Part shown: positions 37,395 through 49,350 of the stretch, piece after piece
Layout of the letters: each line of letters opens with the position of its first letter
Numbering within the stretch: the stretch's first letter is position 1
Assembly: GCA_034687125.1 (NCBI GenBank)
Contig: JAQGBZ010000174.1
Span: 62,001 to 126,000, forward strand
Length of the DNA: 64,000 nucleotides
Source: Neelides folsomi
Taxonomy: Eukaryota; Arthropoda; Collembola; Neelipleona; Neelidae
Direction: 5' to 3'
Notes under the pieces: model-generated
Database searches by the model: none
Seen by the model: the letters and a program-made list of their open reading frames with translations, nothing else
Told to the model about the DNA's origin: nothing
Program-made: the position numbers and the translations under genes

Positions 37395-40300
37395 ATGCAT
37401 TCAAATGTTAAATATCCTTCACGTGTCGAATACAGTACTACTGACTTCTCTCTCAAATTTAAAAAGAACGCAGATGAACTTTCTGAATTGTTAGCCAAAG
37501 ATGCATTTAATATCGCAAGCACAGGAATTTTTGTAAAACATGATTTACGTGAAGATAAGGCCGATTCTTCAGGTGATCCATTAAAAATGCTTTAAGTAGG
37601 ATAATATCTTATTCGATTCATTATAGCATAGCATGCTTGTTATAGAGGTTGACAGTGAGAGCTCGTCTCACGATGAAGATTTTGGCGATGGCGACGATAG
37701 ATTTAAAGGACTTTTAACAATCGAAGCGCATTCGCTTACACTAGATGAAATTAAGGCAATTACATAATTATTCACCAATTTATGATAATGTTTACCTCTC
37801 TTATTTACCAAACATGATATATGGTAATACACAAAATATTAATTTCGTCGGTTAATCATGTGGTAAATGAACATTAACGTGAAAATTAAATTCGTTTGCA
37901 GTTAGGCCTAGATAATTTTGAAAAAAATAGAAACGAATGTTACGCTTTCTCTCATTTATGCCTCACAAGTTTGGGAATTGTTGATCTGAAAGGAACGGAA
38001 GATTTTGGACATTTGAAAAGCATTGATCTTTCAAGAAACTACCTTCAAAGTAATTCTCGTTTAAATACAATAAGTTGTTTATTAAGCTTTTTACTGATAT
38101 GTGTCACAACGAGTAATGAACAATATTTTAAAGGCTTGGCTGGTCTTAAGGCTCTACCATATCTCACGAAATTTGATGCATCTCGAAATGATCTAACTGA
38201 ATTTCCGAACTTTTTGGCTCCTATTTCCCTTTTTGAAGTCAACGTGTCGAGGAATCTTATTGAAAAACTCAATGATTTGTCTGATTTTATGGCTTTAACT
38301 GACATTAACATTTCTCGTAAATAAACCACACACACAATAATATATTTTAATGAAAGTTAGGCTAAATATTTGTATACTAATTATCAATTCAATGGTGTTT
38401 TCAAAATGTTGTTTTTGGTTTTTTAAATTAAGGAAACAGCTTAATGGAGATTGACGGATTACAAAATTGTCCATCATTGAAGGTTTTAAACGTGTCGCAT
38501 AACATGATTTCAGTCGTGAAAAACTTTATTTGTCCCAATCTCATAATCCTTATTATGGTAATTATCATCTTTAAAGATGTTTACATAACGCAACAACGCA
38601 ATATTCATACTTATTTAATGCTATGCTTTTAAGTCTATTGTTAACGATTGATGATAAGATACTTTTTAATTATTTCTAGAATTCTAATAAATTGGACAAT
38701 TTGGATTTTTTAACAAATTGCGATAATCTTCGACATCTCAATGCTAGGAAAAACATCATTTCAAAAATTGGAATTGTTAAAAACTTAATTCATTTGAGAG
38801 AACTAAATCTTAAATGTTAATTTGAATAAAGAATAATTATTACGCTACCCTATTTACGTGATTTTAATCTCACCCATTGAATCTCAGCTATTATTTACTC
38901 TAGATAAGATCTTTTGCGACATTTAATGTTTTTCAAATGCTTTCTCTCTAATTTCGCAGATAATAATATCTCTGACATAATGGAAATCTCTTATCTGAAG
39001 CATTTAAAATATCTCATTCATCTTTCTCTTTCTGGAAATCCACTCAAGAAACTTGGACTTTGGAAACAATTAACCATTCATTCAGTACCTCAACTTTTGT
39101 TCTTTGAAGGAAAACGAATTGAAGCCTCAGAACGAGTATTTTTCATAATCTCCACTTTTTTAAATATGATATAATGATATCGCATTCAATCTATCCAAAT
39201 ACTTAACATAACTCTCTAGTTGGCTGCAAGGAACACGTTTAATCCAACATTGGAGGAAATAGCATTCAGAGATCATGTAAATATTATGCTGGACAAAACG
39301 TGTCAGCCAGCAACGCAGAAGTTTGAGGAGTATATCCACACACGTTCACTTCCGCCTATACTCCTTCTCGTTGCACCTCCATGGACAAACACTCATAGTG
39401 TTGCTAATTTTCTCAAACACCATTTTCGAAATAAAATTACATTCGGGTAAGATTTTAATAGATATTTACATTGATGGCTATTCTAAAATATTTATTTTAA
39501 ATTTTTACATTTTATACAGAACTGTTCATTCGACTTCGACAACAGTCGAACATCATCTTCATTTTAATGTTCCAATTTCAGTAGAAGGCTTTGCAAGTAT
39601 GAGGATGAGAGGTGAATTTTTAGCTACTTGCCAAGTTCTTGGGAAAGTTTGTGGATTTTCAGTTCATCAAGTTAGTTTTTCAAAAGAATCTTAAAATCAT
39701 AAACACACAAATCAAATGAGATAAAACTATCTTTACTTGGCTTTATTATCATATTGTAACTTACACTATGACTTACTATTTGTTAAACATTTTAAATATT
39801 GTAGATGTTAAGAGCAGCAGAAAAGGGGAAAGTTCTCGTCTCTACTGTTCCATTGGGTGCGGCAATGAGTTTAAAGAAATGGAATCTTGACATCAGCTGT
39901 ATTCTTGTCGTTCCAGCACATACGGAAGATCTTACTCCATTTGAATTAAAGGCTCAACATGAAGCGATGGAAAAAGAAAGAGAAAGAAAGGGATCGGGAA
40001 ACTACTCGAAGCCTGGAGACTCAGATCATGAGAAGAAAAATAGATCAATCAGTTTTGGAAAAGATGTCGAAGATCCAAGTTAATATTTTAAACTAACAGA
40101 ATCTACCAAATTATTTGCATATTTTCAATAACGAGCATAAATTAAAAATAATCAAGCAATTGAAATGAGATTAAATAATGACTTATTTTGTTTTAATTTT
40201 TAATAAAATAATCCAGAGTCAAATAAGAGAAAAGGATCCATTCTCAAGTCTGCAAGTCAACAACAGTCAGAAGAACACTTGGGCAGTGCAAGTGAAAATG

Positions 40301-41103
40301 AAACTATTGGAGAATATTGTGAAGAAATGGGCGAGTATGAAGACAAAGATGGAAAAATGACTGAAGATGAAACCGAAGGGTCAAAATCTGAAGAATCAAC
40401 AAAAAATATTAAACGGTCAAAGAAAAAAAGATCTAAGAATAAAGAACATCTTAAACCTCTTGAGCAAAAAGGTGTTCATGATCTTATAGATTACATCTTA
40501 ACAAGGAAAAAATATCCACTTGCAGCTTTCTCCTGTAAAGAAAAGAACCCATCGGAAAATTACTTGGTTACATTTGGAACATACGGAAGAGAGCCATTTG
40601 GAAATGCTAATGAAATTGATTATGGAGAGGATGCCCAAAATATGACCAACTTTAGAAAAAGGGTGCAACATCCAAGACGTGAAAAACACAAAGTTTGCGA
40701 GAAACCGACCCAATTGAGTGATACATCAGACTCGGATGCAGTGTCAGAAACAACGGCCCATAGGTTTATGAACCATGAAGCTCAAATCCAAGCAATTGAG
40801 AAAGTGAAGGCCCATATGATTAGATTCAACAATGAGAATCCTGGTTTCTTCTCCACTTCAATTTATCCAGATAAGTTACTCAATGAAGGAGGTCCATTGC
40901 TCAGGATTGTTAAAAATCTCATCAAAAGTCAAAAGGCCTTCACAGAAGATGATATGCCGGCCTTTGAAGACCTTGATGATCCTGATTTAATTATTTTTAA
41001 TGATTACAAAATCACGTCAGTGAAAAAGGCTACCGAATATGTCCCACCATTCGAACTTTTTGATTTCAAGATTTGCAATAAGCATAACAATATTAGATAT
41101 TAA
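37395..41103 (+). CDS. LRGUK-like leucine-rich repeat and guanylate-kinase-like protein
   Basis: About eleven exons with consistent phases. The N-terminal part (37395-37755) is acidic. From 37902 come seven or so leucine-rich repeats (LKSIDLSRNYL, LTKFDASRNDL, LFEVNVSRNLI, LKVLNVSHNMI, LRHLNARKNII, LRELNLKYNNI) and a cap (LSLSGNPLKKLGL). From about 39350 comes a guanylate-kinase fold: ILLLVAPPWTNTHSVANFL in the P-loop position, TVHSTSTTVEHHLHF, MRGEFLATCQVLGKVCG and GKVLVSTVPLGAA. This order defines LRGUK, known in mammals for sperm head and tail assembly. The P-loop lacks the GxxGxGK residues, so the kinase fold is probably catalytically dead. A long charged C-terminus follows. One intron (37756-37901) needs a GC donor. 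Confidence 0.82.
37756..37901 (+). other. Inferred GC-AG intron of the LRGUK-like gene
   Basis: Donor AAG|GCAATT and acceptor TTTGCAG at 37901 join LTLDEIK to LGLDNFEKN in phase 0. No GT donor lies between the last codons before the stop and the acceptor. The donor consensus is weaker than in the ChaC case. Confidence 0.55.
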
Positions 41104-41632
41104 CATAAATCTAAAAGTAAAACGAATTCATTATTTATCGTGTGAGACGTGAGAGCTATACCATCTATAGCCTATACATACATTAATGTACACTCACTTT
41201 AAAACAAATAGGATTCCTAACTGAATTACTGAACAAATGTTGAGCCAAGAAGTAATTTTAAAATAAATTTTCAAAAATCGTCATTTTGCTGAGGTTTATT
41301 TTCATTTCTTAAAAAATGAATCATTAAACTGTTTAACACTATTACAAATAATTATAAGAAAAACTTGAGTTGAACACATTTTAATTGAATTATTAAAAGT
41401 TACTTATTTTAATTATACAAGAAGAGGTGAAGAGTTTGTAGAATTGAATCTTAATTTGAGATAAAAAGTATTTCCTTCAACTTAAAAATAATAAATTCAT
41501 TAAATTAAAAAATAGAGCAAAGTAAAATGATATTTAAAAGACAAACATTCATGATTAAATTTTGTATAATAGGAGTCATCATTACAAACTATTTTCTAAT
41601 TACAATTAAGAACTATATAATAATTAAAAAGT
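41104..41632. other. Intergenic between convergent LRGUK-like and RhoGAP genes
   Basis: AT-rich, with AATAAA-like signals on both strands. No open frame of note. Confidence 0.5.
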
Positions 41633-44600
41633 TCAATTATCATATCGGTCCATCTGATGAACATCTTGAATGGGCAATGCTTTGAGAGGCGTAATCGGAT
41701 ACATTTTCGTTCCCATTCTCGGGGATTTAAGAATTTTCTTCCTTGGTGTTTCCCCATCTCTCGGGGTAAAATATTTCTGCATATTAGGGGTCACATTAGT
41801 CCTCGGGGTTCTTGGTGTGAGTCGTGGACTTGCCGCTGTGGAAGCTAAACTTCTATGAGACAATGGAGGTCTTGGTGGTGGAGACAGAAGCTTTTCCTTC
41901 ACAATTTTCCCTTCCGGTTCGATTTTCTTTCCTACAGGTAAATTGGCCCTTGGTGGTTTTGCAGGTTTGGGTGGTCGTGTCGGGGTCTTTTCCTCTTCAA
42001 TTGTATTGGGATGTCCAGAAGCAGTGAGTTTCTTTTTTGAACTTTTCTTCCTTATCAGCGGAGCACCCATCGGAATATTCTCATTGTTCTCATTCTTGTA
42101 ATTATATCGTCGGCGAAGATTGGCCGAAGATACTCCTGTAGTTGTCGCATTTCTCTTCACCTTCGATTCTAATTTAATATTTTCCAACATGAGTTCGTTC
42201 TTTGCTTTTAGAATTTCCACAGAACTGAATCGTCTATCCAAATCCCTCTTGGATCTTCTTCCAACAGCTCCTCTTTCGATGCTATGGCTCACCTTGATTC
42301 TCAGAGTGCCGTAACCGTTGATTGGGAGCGGAATCAAAGATTTTATTGGAGATTTCGTCATTTGATTGAAATATTCTACATTTGAAGAAACAATTCCTGC
42401 TCGAGTTTTCTTAATCACTTGGATGGATTCTCGACTCGCCTTTTGACTGTTGATAGACAAAGGCGTCGTGAAGTTGAACTCATTTCCACTCACCCATTCA
42501 ACTTCTTTTTGCACAACTGGAGATGGCTTTCGAGCTTTTCGAGAAGGAGTTGGTGTTGGAAAAATGAAATCATCTTTCATAACAAGAGGAGCTACTGCAG
42601 CCAATTTCTCCACCTTTTTCTCAAGTAAAATCTCTTTTTTCAATCCTGCTTCGCCATTTTTATTTCCAAGCTCATCTTTCGCTTTTCCATCGTCCTTACA
42701 AAGAGATGAAATACGGAAGTCAGGGAAAATGGACGATTTTTTGTTTTCGAGGAGTTTTACGAGTTCTTGAACAGAAGATTGCCTTCTCAGTGGAGTAGCG
42801 ATCTTTATCGGCCGAAGAGTATTAAATTTCGAAATGAGCGTTTCTTCTGATGGAGACTTGAACAAAAAGTTTCGTGTACGTCTCAAAGACCTCGACAGAG
42901 TTGTTGGCCTCTCCGGTGTTGGAACCGGGCTTGGACGAGGGAGTCCAGCTCTAATTGAATTCGGTCGTCCTCTCCTTAAAGTACGCCTAATGGAATCGGT
43001 ATTAGAAGCACATGGGGTTGGATTCGGAGTCTCAGCCAGCCCTGACTTTCCAGTTCTTGGGCTCATCGGAGTTGAAACCGTTGACGGTGAAGGGAGCGGC
43101 ATTGGAGATTTCTTCGGAGTCAAGTAATTGATTTCAAGTTTTTTGCTTATTATCTTCAAATCATTATTCTGTTCAAAAGATGATCTCGTCGAGGAAGCTT
43201 GGGATTGATAATTGTAGTCGGAATATTTTTTTGGTCGTGTCACTTCAGCTGAACGACGGCGTGCCAAGATTCTCCTTTGTGATGGCGAAGCAACTCCGCG
43301 TTCTTGGACAGAAAATCGTCGTTTCACTTCTGCATTCCCTCTTTTGTCGGCTCTTATTTGAATGAGTCGTGATTCCTTGATGCTTTTCTCAAGTTCTTTT
43401 TCAACATTCACTAATGACTTTTGAGTTTTGAACGAAGTCATTCTTTCAAGGGAGAGAAGTCGAGGGATTTTTGAAGGGCTTCCTCTGCTATTTCTCCGCT
43501 CTGGAGTCTTTCGATCAAAACTAATTGCTTTATTTGTCAAATTGTTGATTTCATGAATCAAGGGGCTCAGTCGAATTTCTTGAGACACTGGAATGTTTGG
43601 GGAATCAATAGAGTTCTCAATTGAAACGAAGGATGCAATGAAGGCGTTGTTGGGAGTGTCATCGATGACTGCACGTGGAGAAATCTGAACGTAATCTCCT
43701 TCCTTGCTGAGTGAAGAAGAGCTCGTTTCCTTCCTTAAGGAGTATACAGGGACTTCGGGTCCTGGAATCTTTGTGAAAGATTTAGATGAAGAAACTTGAC
43801 CGTCCCTTGGAGATTTATTAAGTGGACGGATTGAAAGGTTTGGGCGGAGTTGGGCCTTTTTCGCTTCCAGATCCGCAACAAACCGCTCTGCTTGCTGCAT
43901 TAGCAATGCCTAATGAACGAAATGTCTTTGAGAAAAATAATATAATTATGTTTACAATAGATTTATAAGTCAACTATGTAGTAAAGGTGTAAAAAGGTAA
44001 AGTTAGGGAATATAAGAAGTGTGAACATTAATGCAAGTCAAGAAATGTTTGTATGTACAGATACAATATCAAGCTTAAATCATACACTTTTAATACAATA
44101 TTTACAATCCAAAGTTTAAAAGGGGGTTAATGAATAATAAATAAGTAATGTAAAATGTAAATTAATTGATAAATTATTCAACTTATTGTAAAGGACGGTA
44201 TGCACTTTTGAATAGGGCTTGGGCCACTGCAGTGTTGCAAGTTTGGAAACTTTAATTACATTTAACTTTTAAACAACAAATATTTTTGAATCGAAGCTAA
44301 TTTAAAAGTTGTTTATCATAGTGAAACCTACAAAAAAGCTCAATTACATTTTCTTCTAGAATGCATACATAAAAAAATAATTGCGTTTCAAAAAACGTAA
44401 AAATAAAATAATTAGTTAAATGTCAATAATTTGAAAATTCGTACACGGCCAACAAATTCATCATAGCATAAAGAGCGCTAAATTCTGTATTTAAAAAGTG
44501 TGTTTTGGAGAAAAAGTCGATTTGCAGTGTTACTTTAATTTATATAAAATATAACAAATTAATAAAATAATATTTAACTATAACGTAATATGAATAAAGT

Positions 44601-47600
44601 TTAAATTAATCAAAGTAAAAATCAAAAACATTTTATAAAAATGACAAATTAATAATTTTATAAATTGCGAATTAATAATGTTTTTGTTTAGAAGATCAAA
44701 ATAAATAATGGACAAAAATTATTTGAAATTATTTAAAGGAAAGATATTCCCTAAATGCCATAGAACCTTAAGTGTAAAACAGTTACCCCGTTTATACACT
44801 TACGGTTCAACCTTAATCCTGCCTAACATTTGAGGAGTTTGTGTCGTGTGTGTGACACAAACAAGAAATCAGCGAAGCTCTCATTGGCCTTCCAAGTATT
44901 CGGTCACTTCCCCCCCCCCCCCAGTGCCTATACAGGAGACTTGCGAGGCTTGTATTATAAAATATATTTATTCCAATGGCATTAAGCCATTGGAATAAAT
45001 TGTATTGTATTGTATTGTGCTTTATTATATATATACGCATGCATAAAGGATCCAGAAGTAGTGAATTAAATTGATTGAAAATTTGGAAATCTTGCAACAT
45101 TGTTATGAGTCTATTTTGAACACAAGACAATACGTTTTATTGTATATAGCCCACGTCCCATACAAAAGTGCATACGGTCCTTTATAAAGAATTATAATTT
45201 CTAAGTTAATACAGATCTAGAGATGGATGGTCTAAGCAAAACGACAGATTCAAATTCTCCAAATGTTCCAAAGAAAGAGTTATAACGCCAAAATCGCTTT
45301 TTGGCCACAGCAATCATAGGTTCAGAGACCGAGCGAGAAAAATCTTTCCGTTTTTTCTTTGTAGTGAATTTCAAAGGAAAAGCAAAGGAAGAAAATGGAA
45401 GAAAGCAGGTAAATCTCATGTCATCAAAGCTATCATTCTTCGTTTTCTAGCAAAGTCAACTAATCACTATTCAACTTGATAAAATGATAAAGAATAGTAT
45501 ATGGATAAAAGATTATAATAAAATTCACCGCAAACCTGCTTCTTTCCAGCTTTCCTTCCGAACACTTTGTTCTTAAACGACTTAGATGGAACTGAAGCAG
45601 AGGCTTTGTCATCCAACCCATCGTCGCTCGAATATTTCCTAATTGAAAATTTTTCATTGAATAGAAAGCCACAATCATTATAAATTATATTAAGAAAATA
45701 AGCGAACATTAGATAGATAGCTTAAATTAATTGAAGGGTAACTCTCCTGGAAATCAACATGCAGTAAGGCCAGATTTGAAAATCCCGCTCAATTTCTCCC
45801 TTTAAATAACATGGCAATTTCAGTATCTCTGGTCGCCTGGGCAAGCCGTTAGGATTATTGATACCAATGGATAGAACGTGTAAAGCTAAGTATAAAAAAT
45901 GTGTTTCGCGCAATGGCTCGCCTGGGCTTAACTAGCGTAGGGCAAAATTAAAATCTCCCATTAGAAATACATGGGCCAAGTTCGGGGATAACTGCGACTT
46001 TGAGCTCTCAAACAATTACTGCATGTTGATTTCCAGAGAGTTACCTTGAAACCATTCCAATTTTCCAATACTAAAAGTAAGAGTTAACTAAATACTACTC
46101 GTACAAACAAGCAATTATTTCCTACAACCAACCATTTGAATGCGCATTTAAGTAGTAATTAAACCACAACTTATCTACAAGGTAGGGTGTAAAATAAAGT
46201 TTTTTTTATTATTATTTACAATGGGAGTAAATATGTTAGGTAGATACCAAAAAGACAGACATTAAAAGTAGGAATGTTAATAAACACAGACCAAGAGAAA
46301 AATATAAATAAATATGTGAAATTCGAACCTTCGTGTCAAAAGACTACTTGGGGTAAATATTTTATGCTTTGGTTTTGGTGTCTTCCACTCGGATTTCATT
46401 GGACTAAAATGGAAAAAGGGACTTGGTGAAGTTTTTGTTCAGATTTACTTATCAAATATAGAAGTAATTCACGTGAAATACCTTGGGTCTAAACAAATTG
46501 CGGGCGAGCGACATGCAATGTAAGACTTAGGATTGTCGGTTGTATCAACTCCATTATCATTCGATTTCATTATTCTAGCAAAAAAATAACGATTTTTAAC
46601 TACCGCAGTTTTTAATTTATCAAATTGCATTCGCGAATTTCATTCGTGCTTTAATTTAAAATTTGTTATGTACATGTTCTGAATCATCATGCTCTAAATA
46701 TCAAAATATTTAGTTTTATATGAATATATTTGAGATATGAAATAAAAATAATAAAATATGAAATAATTACTTGATTTGTTGGTTTCGTGTCAGTGAACTT
46801 TTAATTATCGGAGTATTATAAGCGTTATTTGGGGTCATCATTAGCGATTTAGCTGGTGTATCGGATGTTTTTGTTCCTTTACGCAATCGTCCAAAAAATC
46901 CTGAAAGGACAATAAATAATGTTATAAATGATCAATGAAGAAGGGAATACAAAGGTTTAGCACACCTAGCAGATAAGGGAATAATACTTAAATGACATAC
47001 TGGTTAATGATGCACTACGTCGTTTCTTCTTTCGAACTCCGCTGTCATTTTCTAATTCGTCTTCCGAATAAAATTGACCATTGAGAAGCTCCAATTTATT
47101 TTCTAGTCGTTTTGTTATACATCCAACAAATTTGCCGCATTCAATGAGAATCTAAAAAGAAGTATAGGTAGTTGATTTCACATTAAAATTAAACTTAAAG
47201 TATTTAAAAAATATTACTTCTACAACTTCTGTAAGTTTGCTTTGAATCAGAGCCTCCTGTTTAGGATTCAATTGGGCTTTTTTCTTCTCATCAATCTTGT
47301 GTGGCATTACATTTGGGCCCAAAACGATTGCAAGATTCTTCGGACCCATTTTATTCCATTCTTGATACTGTGAGACTTCTGCCAAAAACTTATAAAAGCA
47401 AATAAATTAGCAAATTAAAAAACAATAAAATAAAATTAAGCAAAATATTTACTTCTATGAGAAAACAAAGAGCTTGAAGATTGGGTAGAGGAAGTAAGCA
47501 CACGGCAATCAGAATGTTTTCAATCATATCCTTTTTATCGGTCAGCTCTAAGCATCTAGAAAACAAAATATTTTATAATAAAATAATTATACCCATGAAT

Positions 47601-48433
47601 CACATTCATAAATTAATACCTAATAACATTAACAATTTTAATTTTGATTGGTACCTGAGGAAAATCTCATGTTTGTCCATCGGTATAATAGGAATTGCCA
47701 TCTCACGAAGAAATTGTTTGAGTGTGTTTGCAATGTCAAAAGGGTTCTCATCGTTTTCGGTTAACCCTTCATTACCTTGTAGGCGTTTCTTTTAATAAAA
47801 AATAGAAATGTTTGAATGATTGGACTGTAAATTATATTTACATAAATACAAACAATATTAAAAATTCTAACGTTTTACTATATTTGAAAAGCATTTTATA
47901 CCACAATAGCTTCTTTGCGAACTGCCGATCCGTTCATTCTAAAAATTCCAACAACCTTCATGCGATTTTCATCTTGTCGAAAAAAGTTGCACAATTCATT
48001 CATCCAAAATGGCACATTTACTTTCAGTCCATTGAGTAATTCGACTTCAACCAAGTTCTAAAAAGAGAATTTATTTTAGATAATAGCAATATTAAATTAT
48101 ATTAGAAATTAATTCATTAAATTAATCTATAAAATATTCATTTACTTCAGAAATACTGTTGACTTTAGCATTAATTCCAGGCCCCTTTCCTCGACTTTTC
48201 GCTCTTCCCCTTGAACTTTGCTCTTGGGTTTCAACTTCAATTCCATGAGTGTTGAGAAGCTCACCCACGATTTGGGACATGAGGACGAAGCTTTTATCAA
48301 TTCCAATAAGCTCGAGTACATGCTTCAATTTAACCGGAGTTATAATATCTTCTTCCGATTCATCCTTCTCTTTTTTAACGTTAAACAAGTCGTCCACTTC
48401 GAACCCACCGACTTCATTATGTAAATTGCTCAT
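41633..48433 (-). CDS. RhoGAP, ARHGAP11A-like
   Basis: Reads from Met at 48433 to a stop at 41633. The RhoGAP domain spans exons down to about 47001: VNVPFWMNELCNFF, the arginine finger GIFRMNGSAVRKE, FDIANTLKQFLREM, and NKMGPKNLAIVLGPN. Then come a basic segment (RKKKRRSASLTGFFGRLRK), small exons (46771-46900, 46482-46574, 46329-46403, 45536-45638, a likely 45213-45356) and one huge exon 41633-43909 encoding a 759-residue Ser/Pro/Lys/Arg-rich disordered tail with many SP/TP sites and an RRSKRDLDRRFSS motif. The domain order and the basic post-GAP motif suggest ARHGAP11A, a mitotic RhoA GAP; other RhoGAP subfamilies are not excluded. Introns contain an inverted-repeat element and a retroelement tail. 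Confidence 0.8.
44810..45018 (+). repeat. Probable non-LTR retroelement 3' end or SINE with pentanucleotide tail
   Basis: Within a RhoGAP intron. It contains a 13-C run (44910-44922), a near-perfect hairpin (arms ATTTATTCCAATGGC and GCCATTGGAATAAAT around 44967-45001) and then AATAAATTGTATTGTATTGTATTG, a tandem TTGTA tail of the kind seen at LINE 3' ends. No coding region. Confidence 0.5.
45213..45356 (-). other. Likely 144-nt symmetric exon of the RhoGAP gene
   Basis: Bounded by an acceptor (pyrimidine tract then CTACAAAG) and a donor (CT|GTATTA), and exactly 48 codons in phase 0-0. It encodes a basic segment with SRSVSEPM followed by KKRFWRYNSFFGTF. Because it is symmetric it could be included or skipped without a frame change; if the donor is unused it would end the protein shortly after, giving a short isoform lacking the 759-residue tail. 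Confidence 0.5.
45735..46047. mobile_element. Inverted-repeat (MITE-like) element in a RhoGAP intron
   Basis: Terminal arms 45735-45767 and 46016-46047 are reverse complements over about 32 bp (GGTAACTCTC...AACATGCAGTAA against TTACTGCATGTTGATTTCC...), differing by one small indel. The roughly 250-bp interior has no open frame of note. Target duplication not resolved. Confidence 0.7.
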
Positions 48434-49350
48434 TTCTGAAAATAATTATATAAAATTGTGTATTATAAAAACAATTCTTAAACAATATTATTTAACTTTA
48501 TACTAAATATTGATTATCTGTTACTTATAATAAAATATTAAAGATTATGGAATTTTATAATCACTCACCTTCGAATTGTCAGTTGGTTCTTTGAAAACAA
48601 TATCGCAGAGAAAGCATCAATCTTCACTTCATTTGCAAACTCATACTTTGTTCAGATATAAAATATTTTTTAGTTGAACTGAAAGTGTAATTAACACAAG
48701 CTCGCCGGTTATTTTAATTGTTTAATTACTTTTGTATTGTTTAAATAATTGCGTGGATTTTTAATTAAAATAAAGAGTGACAGTTTGTTTTACTACTTTT
48801 GTTCGTTGGCGTGGATTAGAACGGGCGGAGCTAGCTTGGTTCAAATCTTTGCCTTTCTTCCATTGGCTGCGCATTTCCCAAGGAAAGGCCATTGCTATAT
48901 AGATTTGCCAAAATACCCTATATCAGTATAGTTCTGATACAGCGATCAGTCTGTATCTGGAACCCCTATCAAATACATGTATTTTAAAAAGTGAACAAAA
49001 ACAAACAATCATTAACTTTTATACTCAAATTGCATTAAATACTCTTTAGTTTTTAGCATTATTTATTTATTTTAGTCACACGTTAAATTAACAAGTTTTA
49101 ATTTATTAGTCATTCGGGTAGTGAAATTCGCAACGCAATAAATTTTTAGGTTTTGTCCACGTCTACATGACTCAAGTCGTAGTTTCTCATTGATTCATTT
49201 TAATTGTGTATTTATACGGAACAGGAAACTAATAGAGGTATTTACAACTTTCAATCCCATCACTAACTATCCAATTATATTTAATGTAGTTTTGCAATCG
49301 TTGTCAATTTGAATTTATATATTAAAATTATTTTAGAAAGTCGATCAAAA
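48434..49350. promoter_or_regulatory. Divergent promoter region between RhoGAP and cathepsin genes
   Basis: Contains a possible 5' untranslated exon of the RhoGAP gene near 48560-48600. An acceptor TTTTAG at about 49336 just upstream of the cathepsin ATG shows that gene also has an upstream untranslated exon. A GC-richer patch lies at 48790-48960. Confidence 0.4.
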
